From Stereum hirsutum FP-91666 SS1 (Eukaryota; Basidiomycota; Agaricomycetes; Russulales; Stereaceae): a stretch of DNA of 64,000 nucleotides. The position numbers and the translations under genes are program-made. Below, one piece after another: positions 56,348 to 64,000 of this stretch (position 1 is the stretch's first letter; every line of letters starts with the position of its first letter). The stretch covers positions 589,575-653,574 of the forward strand of contig NW_006763148.1 in assembly GCF_000264905.1 (NCBI RefSeq), in the 5' to 3' direction. The notes under the pieces are model-generated. The model was not told the origin of the DNA and searched no databases. It saw nothing but the letters and a program-made list of their open reading frames with translations.

Positions 56348-59300
56348 ATGAACCGAATATCATCGCAATCATGGCTCCTACCTCTCCTCTGCCTCTTTTT
56401 CTTTTCTCACTATAACTTCGTCATGGCCGCGCTTCCTCTTGTCGACTTCGACCGCATGGGCAGCGTCGGCCTCGGTGGTGCGTTTGCAGGCCTCGATCTT
56501 TTCAATTCGAGCGGGTCGTCCGTCTCCTTCGACTCGTCTACCTCGACCCTGCTCTCCCGCTCATCGGACGGCGCCCTCACCCGCCTCGGGGCCACAAACT
56601 CTGGAGGCTCTATTCTCGCAGGATGCGCTCTCTCAAACACATTCTATTTCGCCGGCTCTTTTTCTTCCATCAATGGTACATCAGCCTCTAACATCGCTTC
56701 CTACTCCGGCTCCTCCTTCTCCGCGCTCGGCTCGAACGGTCCCTCAGGCCAAGTCAACGCCCTCTACTGCGACTCGGCGAACAACCAGATCTGGGCTGGT
56801 GGAGATTTCACCGACGCTGTTCTTGTATGGGATGCGAAGCAGAATTCGTGGTCGTCTGCGCCTTTCGGCGGTCTCACGGGCGCGGGAGGCGAGGTCCTCT
56901 CCATCACGACCAACTCCTCCGCATCGTCCCTCTTCTTCGCCGGTTCCTTCCTCGCTTCATTCCAGGGTAATGGAACGACCGTCAACAACACCAACAACCC
57001 TAACGTTCCATTCTCTACCGGGGCTACATCATTCTCGTCGTCACTCGTTCCCATCCCGCTTCAGGGTGCGGAAATAGAGGGACAACCGTCGTCATCGGAC
57101 TCGTCGTTCAGCGATATCGCCAACATCCTGTGTCCGGCGGGAGATGATGGGGCGGGGAATACGTGGTTCGGCGCGGATGGGAGCAGTGCGCAGGTTACGG
57201 CGAGGACGTTTTCGTTCCTTAGTGCGAGTGGGATCAGGTTGGGCAACACGTTCCTTGACGGGCGTGGGACGACTGGATTCAGGTCAGTTTTTTCTCTCAT
57301 TTCTGCAGCTTGAATTTCCTTCGGTCGGTTGCAGTCTCGGTGGACTTGACGGATCCCGCATCTTTCGAACATGATATCTCAAAATAGAAATGCATGTTCC
57401 GTTCTTGCTCGGAGACGGAAGCAAATCTGAAACGAGACTCCTCCATCCTCATTTTCTCCTCGTGTGCATTGGACTTCCTTTTCTGACTTCTCATTCACAG
57501 CGTAACCACCATCCCAGACAACACCGTTCGCCAACTGCACTACGTCGACCCGTCCTCAGGCCAAAACACAACCTGTACCGACCCTTGCCCACTCTCGACT
57601 GACTCCTCCGTCCTCTACCAGGACTTCACCTTTGACAGCACACTCGACATCACCGGTGTTCAGGTCACCCTTTCCCAGTGGCAAGGTTCTGGCCCCGGTC
57701 TCCACATCTTCCAGCTCCTGTCCTCCGGCGCCTTCGCCTCCGCCATCTCCAGTCAGAACAACGTTTCTTGTTTCGCTCCCGGTGCCTCAAACACCTCGCG
57801 CACCGGGACTTGGACGGAGAAAGACGTGAACACGAATATTGCTGGGACGACGGAGGAGGTTCTCGTCTCCACAGTCGCTGTAGGCACGTCCGCTGCGGAT
57901 GGACCGAGCTTCACCTGGATGCCGTATGTGTCTGCATCAGGACAGTACGACATCAACATGCTTGTTCCAGGATGCACAAATTTCCAGGACTGCGCGCTGA
58001 GGACGAGCGTCCAGGTCACGGTCTTCCCCGGTGGCGATCAGAACCCATGGGTCACGACGGTCGATCAGACGAACACGGACGATGCGACGACGCTGATCTT
58101 CAGTGGTGAGGTCGTGCCTTCTTCTACGGACTTCGTCATGACCGTCGAGATGACGCTTGCCGACAACCCGACCGGAAGCGGGCAGGATGGACAATATGAG
58201 ATCGTGGCCGATCGGATCCAGCTTATCTTGACGGAGGCGGCAAATTCGACTTCAAGTAGCGGTGGGAACACCACGACGACGTCTGGCACGAAAACCGCAT
58301 TTGGTTTCTTCGAGTGGCCCATCGACTCGTCGAGTACCGTGAACGCCACTTCCACGCTTTCCAACTCTACCGAGACGGCCCTCGATACCATCGGGTTCGA
58401 TCTGTTCACCGAACTTGGCGGTAGCTCCAGTTTGTCTTCCTCTTCCACCAAGACTGCCATCGCGGCTGTTGCGCACCACTCGTCCGGAGCTATCTTCCTC
58501 GGCGGCACTTTCACCGCTTCCAGTCCCAGCGCGAGCAACATCGTCATGTTCAAGAACGGTGCTCTTTCAACACTCTCGAACAATGGTCTCAACGGTCCCG
58601 TCACCTCTCTCGCTCTCGATGGCGACACCCTCTATGTCGGCGGTTCCTTCACCGATACCGCGTCCTCTTCCAACTCTGGCCTCCAGGGCATCGCAATATA
58701 TGACGTCTCGCAAGACAAATGGTCTGCGCTTCAAGCAGGCGTTAACGGTGCCGTCAAATCGCTCGACTTCATCCCGTCATCCAATCAACTCCAGGTCGTC
58801 GGTAACTTCACGACAATACTCTCCAGTTCGTCGAGCGACACCGTCGGGACAGATTCTGCGGGTTTGGCTGTCTGGAATGCGAGCAGTAGTGCGTGGGTGA
58901 ACAGTGGTGGATTCTTGGTCGGAGGGATGACGTTCGTTGGCAATGGAACGAGCACGGGAAGCACGTTCTTGGCTGGCAATGTGGCTTCCGAGTTGCAGTT
59001 TGGCGCGAGTGGAATGGTCTTGCTTACGAACGGCAACTCGGACGAGAATGAAGGAGCACCAGGAGTGACGCCCCTCGGTGTTACGCTCGATAACTCCGTC
59101 ACTTCGTCCTCAAACTCGTCATCCACGAGCAGCAAGAAGAGACGATCGATCTTGCACGCTCACGCCCGTTCTTCGTCTTCGTCTTCATCTCTGGCTGCCA
59201 AGACTTGGATCCCCAACATCAAGATTCCTCGCATGTTCGCTCGTCAAACTTCCTCTTCGAGCCTTCCGGACCTTCCTACCGATCCCACAGCACCCGCACC

Positions 59301-61279
59301 CGCCGTTCTCGCAGGCGCGTTTTGGACTAACACGACGTCTGGACACGAGATCGCGATCATGGGCGGGAACTTCTCCTTCACCAACGGTTCCACCACCTCC
59401 GAAGCTGTCGCCTTCTACGATCTTAGCACTAGCACCCTGTCTCCCCTGACTGGAGATGGAACCCTCAACGGCACCGTCCGTACCCTTCTCGTCCAGGACG
59501 ACATCCTCTATATCGGTGGAGAGTTCAACATGGTCGACTCTTCTTCGTCTTCCACCGTTAATGGTTTCGCGATCTATGACCTCGTCAATCGCGCGTGGCA
59601 GATCTCGTCGCTTCAGGCTTTGGGCGCTGGTTCCACCTCTACTGATGACGTCGTCGTGAGGTCGATCACGGTGTCGACGAGCGATACGGATAAGATCATT
59701 GTGGCCGGGTCGTTTGTGCAGGCTGGGAGTTTGTCGTGTAAGGGGATTTGTTCGTGGGGTGCGAGTGAGAAACAGTGGAATACGCTTGGGAGTGGGATTA
59801 CGGGTGAAGTTGCGTCGGTGGTGTATGCTGGTGTACGTCTCCTTTCCTACATTTCCTTTCCTTTCTGGCACTTCGACTATGGAAGCTGACCGTGTATTGC
59901 GTTTTTGGGTCGTGTTTGTAGAGCAATCAAGAGACACTTGTTGCGGGTGGTTCGATCTCGTTAGATGGTGGGAGTACGGCAAGTTATGTTGCTCAGTACA
60001 CGTTCTCGAACACGAGTTGGAGTACCGTTGGTGATAGTAGCTCGCTTTCGGGCCCTGTCACTGCCGTCGAGGTCAACAACGGCAATGCGAGCAGTATCTT
60101 CGCTGCTGGACGGTATGTGTGATCCTCTTTTTCCTTGTCTTGTCCATTGATATACTCATTGTGACACAGATCCTCCGATGGCACGAGCTCCTTCATGTCC
60201 TTCTGGAACGGCCAAGCGTGGTCCACTCTCGACTCGAACTTTGCCGATGTCACGAACGTCACTCAGCTTACCATGGTCCCCCTCCAGGACACGCACTCCG
60301 CTAACAGCATCGTCGAGCAGGACAGGATGCTCATGATCTCGGGCAGCTTGCAGGACTCGTCGTTCGGGAACGCTTCGGCGGTGCTGTTCGATGGGCAGAG
60401 CTTCATTCCGTATATCGTTTCTAGCTCTAGCGACGGGTCGCCGGGTGTGGTGTCGCAGTTGTTCAGGAGCTTGTCGACGTTTAGCTTTACCCAGAAGCGT
60501 GAGTGACCTTGCTTTGGATTCGTTCGATTTGATGTGCTCACCGAGGTCTTTTGAATTTCTAGACTTCTTGGCTACGGGTATCGTGATCCTCATATCTATA
60601 GCCATCGCTGCCGGTGTCGTCTTCCTCCTCGTCCTCATCGGCATCCTCTGGACGCTCTTCTCCCGTCGCGACGACGCTCTCAACAACAAGTACGATGCCG
60701 GTGCCGAAGGTGAAGAAGATGACGAATCAGCACACCACAGGCCCTCATCGCTCCTCGCACACATCAACGCAGCAACGCGCACCACCATCCTCGGTACCCA
60801 AAGCCCCTTCGACCAGTTCAACTACGAGAAGGAGGCCGCGGCCGCCGCCGCCGCAGGAGGTGCTGGGGCTGCGATGGCCGCGCACGAGCACGGTCAGGGG
60901 TATGACGACGAGGGCGGTGCGACGGCGGAGGGGGCAGGCCACGATGCGTTTGGGCCGGATGGAAGCAATTATTTGAGGGCGGAGACGCCGTCGGATGCGA
61001 TTGTGGGAGGGATGGGGGGCGATGAGGATGTGGGGAGGACGGGGCATGCGAGGTTTTCGTTTGATGGGTCGGGAGATGGGGAGTTGGCGTTGAGGGAGGG
61101 CCAGGAGTTGGAGATTTTGGATGATAGGGATCATTCGTGAGTTTCTTGATTTCGCTCTTCGAGGATCGGGAACTTTGACTGATTGATCGATCTTTGTTCG
61201 TTTTTTCTCTAGGTGGTGGTATGCACGAGACCCGAGGTCTGGGGCGGAGGGTGTTGTCCCCGCCGCGTATCTGTATTAG
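56348..61279 (+). CDS. rax2: RAX2-type cortical polarity marker with C-terminal SH3 domain
   Basis: Membrane protein marking growth sites at the cell cortex (bud-site or polarity role in yeasts). Exons 56348-57282, 57501-59832, 59922-60112, 60170-60498, 60563-61136 and 61213-61279 give 1475 residues. A signal sequence covers residues 1-27 (LLPLLCLFFFSHYNFVMA). The large ectodomain is Ser/Thr/Asn-rich with many N-x-S/T sequons and repeated kelch/propeller-like strands of the form x-Y-F-A/G-G-S/N-F (FYFAGSF, IWAGGDF, IFLGGTF, LYVGGSF, LYIGGEF, IIVAGSF). One TM helix lies at about 1267-1290 (TGIVILISIAIAAGVVFLLV). The cytosolic tail has an Ala run (KEAAAAAAAGG) and ends in an SH3 domain: ARFSFDGSGDGELALREGQE, LEILDDRDHSWWYARD and GVVPAAYLY. 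The two large introns were fixed by the protein joints GF|SVTTIPDNTV and YAG|SNQETLVAGG. Confidence 0.95.
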
Positions 61280-62189
61280 TGATAGACCGTCCGTTTCTAT
61301 ACCTTTTGTCCTCTGTCTCGACCTATGCCATCTATCTTCTTATGAGTATCCTTCTTCTCCCCATCTGTCGCAACCTTACCCTACCCCACTACCGAGATAT
61401 CCACCTTCACTCCCCACTTTTGTCTTACATCACCCATCAAACCCCGTCCCTCCTCTCCCCTACTTTTGCTTAGCCTCGACGTCGCCGTCGATGGACTTTT
61501 TTAAGGTACATACCCCTCCGTTCGACAGTATATTATATCTTTGGGCCCATGTATGGAAATCGTCCGTGGAAGAATGTCAACACCTCGTTCCTCCTGGATA
61601 TTTCCCTGGTGTTGCAGTCGGTTGCCGATAATGGTGTTGGGTAACTGTAAATCCAGTTCGTTTGTTGTGGTCGTAGTTCTGCTTCTGATCATCTGTCGTT
61701 CTACTTTTTTTCTACAGCCTCTTTGTCCGATTTTGGCATCTTTCATCCGATCTGATTTGTCGATACCGCAAATGTTTTCGTTGCTGTTCTCTTCGCTTGG
61801 TTCAAGTACTCTGGATTTTCCGCCTTTTTTCCCGCTCGTTTCCCGCTTTCTTTTTTTCGTCTTTTTGATTTGGACCACGGACCTTTTCTAGTTACTGTAT
61901 TTTTGGACATATTGGATCTTGGGTGTGTCAACCTCATGTCGCGTTTCCTGTTCATTCGCCCGTTCCATTGTTCATCGTTCGTCGCATGTCAGATTTAGAA
62001 TCCACAGTTATTGTCACGGTATACCATGCTGATTCTTGCTGGGTACAAGTGCGGGGCCCAGCCAGGACCCAACCTCTGAGCGCCGGTGAATAGTTACTAG
62101 CAATCGTAGCACCTGAGCACAACCATACACATGCAACATCAAAAGCCAGAACACGGTAAGCATACAACATCCTTCCTTTAGCACAACAA
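61280..62189. other. Convergent 3' intergenic region
   Basis: Between the stop codons of RAX2 (plus) and the TPR-SET gene (minus). T-rich tracts (61700-61870) fit 3' UTR sequence. No gene is recognised. Confidence 0.5.
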
Positions 62190-63667
62190 TCATAACCTTG
62201 TAGTGAATGTCTGATGATGATAGACTGCGGGCGGGTTTCTTCTCCATTCTGCGGGTGCTAAAACTGTCTTCGCACTCCTGTGATCCGCTCCCCATTCTTC
62301 AAAAATAATCTGATACGTCTTCCTCACCCAGTATTCCACCGACTGCCAGTCTGAGTGGACTGCACACCTTGCGACCATTTCCTTCGTCAAGTCCGCAATC
62401 TCTCCAATATAGCCTTCCTTTTTCATGACACGTATGATATCCATCACTTCCTGCAGGAACCGCTCTCCTTGGAACGGACCAGTGAGGCTTTGCAGGCCAC
62501 CATGCATCCTCGCAATTTCGGAACGACGTCTATCGCTCTTCTCTCTTTCTGCACTGGGCAACATGCACACGGTGCAAGCGCAAACGAAGCCCCAGCTCTT
62601 CTCGAGGATTGCGCGCCTTTCGCTTCGAACGGCCCTGTGACGCTCTGGAGGCCCCAAGAACGAGACCTCGATTTCTTCTCCAACGGCGATATCCCGAAGT
62701 GCGTATATTCTGAGCTGTCCGCTGCCCTCGTTCCAACCGTACCGGGCATTTCGCATGCAGCCATGGTTGAAACGCGAAGCCGCGAGGAAGACGGACTCCA
62801 GAGCGACGCCGCGGGTCTCTGTTGCGAAGGCATTTGTGCAGTAGCGATCCACGACGGGGTCATCGTAACGATTGACTGCACCTGGGCTGAGCGACATGAA
62901 GGCCTCTCTCTTGGACTCGTTGAGGCCGGCGACTGTCGACTTGATGACAAATCGCTTTTGGGACCCGATAGTGAAGATAGGTTTCTCTGCCAGGATCATG
63001 TCGCCACGCTGGAATATTCGAGTGGCGAATGCGCCTAGTCCCTTGCCTACAGACTCCTTGACCTCAAATCCATCGTTCATGATTGACTCTCCTTCCGATG
63101 CGGATATCTTCTCGCATTGATCCAGGAGGGGCGTCCACTCCCCGCCAGCGTCGCTGAATGCCCATATATCTGCGGTGTGCAATAGAAGACGGTGGCATGG
63201 CCGGGCATCGGTGATATTCTCCGATGCCTAAAGACAGGATACTCACCATGTTTGGCTCCCCGGAAATCCTTTTGTTCTCGCCTTGCAATCGACCTTCGAT
63301 AGAGGGCCTTCACCTCTCTAGGTGAAAGCGCAAGCGCTTTAGTGGCGTCTCCTTCGGCGTCCGGCCACCTATACGATTGAGACGATGAATACAATGCCTC
63401 CCTCAAAGAAGTTGGTGCTCACATCTCAAGCTTCAGGTAGGTCATGCATCTATTCAAGGGGTATGCGACATTAGTCGGCTCGATCTCCATCGCTCCTGTG
63501 TAGAGACGAAGGGCTTCGTGATAATCTTGGGCTCTGAATGCAGCATTACCCTAGTGTAAAGGTAGAACCCTATGTCAGATATAGAATCGAACTCGATGTA
63601 CACTAGCAACATCAGCTTGATTGACACGAACCTGCTCTTTCAAAGTACTTGCAGTTATTCCCGTCAT
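62190..63667 (-). CDS. TPR-SET domain protein, SMYD-like putative lysine methyltransferase
   Basis: Exons 63667-63632, 63550-63423, 63368-63247 and 63169-62190 give 421 residues. The N-terminus has TPR-type helices: LKEQGNAAFRAQDYHEALRL, YPLNRCMTYLKLEMW, then EGDATKALALSPREVKALYR and REQKDFRGAKH. The SET domain starts at FEVKESVGKGLGAFATRIFQ and RGDMILAEKP, with SRFNHGCMRNARYGW (the N-H-x-C-x-x-N-A motif that forms the AdoMet pocket) and RIYALRDIAVGEEIEVSFLG (the E/D-x2-F end motif). A Cys cluster, CACTVC, follows as a post-SET-like zinc site. The split SET layout with TPRs resembles fungal SMYD/SET5-like proteins; histone or non-histone substrate is unknown. No MYND finger is visible. Confidence 0.9.
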
Positions 63668-64000
63668 GGCGTGTTGAGATATGTGGCCGACGAATGTTTT
63701 TCTTTAGTGGTCGAGGAGGTCAGAAGTGGATTACGGTGGCGGCACTCAAGAAAGTGACCTCGAGGCTACCTCAAGGCTTTGATTGTCCCAGGCATGAAGT
63801 AGGCGCTCGCACCCAAAATTAGGACTCTAGGTGGCCGAATCGAGAAATCTTTGAACAGTTGGAATGACAAGATGGAAGCCTACGTCTAGAGTGACGAAAT
63901 CATTCCTGGGAAAGGTATGATGCTGTCCGATGTCCAAATGAGTATAACAGCGCAGAGATTGCCCACTGGGAGACGGCAGCAGTGAATAAAAGCGACTCGA
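63668..64000. other. Right-edge flank
   Basis: Upstream of the TPR-SET gene start. It carries its promoter. No coding sequence is recognised before the window ends. Confidence 0.45.

Noticed and set aside
57335..57380. Extra RAX2 exon reading SLGGLDGSRIFRT
   Set aside because: The frame stops before any GT donor. The direct joint GF|SVTTIPDNTV gives the expected RAX2 sequence.

Overview
The window is nuclear DNA of a filamentous basidiomycete, most likely an Agaricomycete. The evidence is densely packed genes on both strands, many short GT-AG introns (about 45-80 nt) that must be removed to join conserved protein blocks, and families typical of mushroom-forming fungi: an F-box protein with the agaricomycete C-terminal block, a Crinkler/RHS-type P-loop protein, a tandem Zn2Cys6 factor and a RAX2 carrying an SH3 domain. 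All exon models below were built by hand from splice signals and reading-frame continuity. Lengths in codons close exactly for every complete model.

Layout. 0-1.5 kb: 5' part of a DHA2 drug/proton antiporter running off the left edge. 2.6-4.1 kb: P-loop NTPase of Crinkler/RHS type. 4.7-8.0 kb: long F-box protein with a probable 8-nt microexon. 9.2-13.0 kb: 13-exon, 1019-residue protein of unknown family. 13.7-14.4 kb: small RPEL-repeat protein. 15.2-16.2 kb: mitochondrial DUF1279/FAM210-type protein. 17.2-19.2 kb: regulator with two Zn2Cys6 clusters. 21.6-23.2 kb: secreted protein. 24.3-26.9 kb: Dbf4, the regulatory subunit of the replication-initiating Cdc7 kinase.

27.8-31.6 kb holds a tandem pair of paralogous C2H2 zinc-finger genes. 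Most of their fingers are cut by a phase-0 intron exactly between the Cys pair and the first His. This is the most unusual system I see. 32.2-36.4 kb: a Rossmann-fold NAD(P)-dependent reductase (MAT2B/RmlD type) with an apparent GA-AG first intron, a complex I accessory subunit, and a coiled-coil protein of unknown function. 37.8-39.3 kb: PP2C phosphatase. 39.3-43.6 kb is gene-poor and contains decayed gene pieces.

43.6-45.4 kb: S-adenosylmethionine decarboxylase proenzyme (polyamine synthesis). 46.4-52.9 kb: two distantly paralogous charged, basic-tailed proteins of unknown function. 53.8-55.6 kb: REI1-type 60S maturation factor whose stop codon is an exon of its own. 56.3-61.3 kb: RAX2 polarity marker with a C-terminal SH3 domain. 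62.2-63.7 kb: TPR-SET (SMYD-like) protein.

Apart from the two tandem paralog pairs, the neighbours are unrelated housekeeping and accessory genes; there is no metabolic cluster, CRISPR, rRNA or convincing tRNA.
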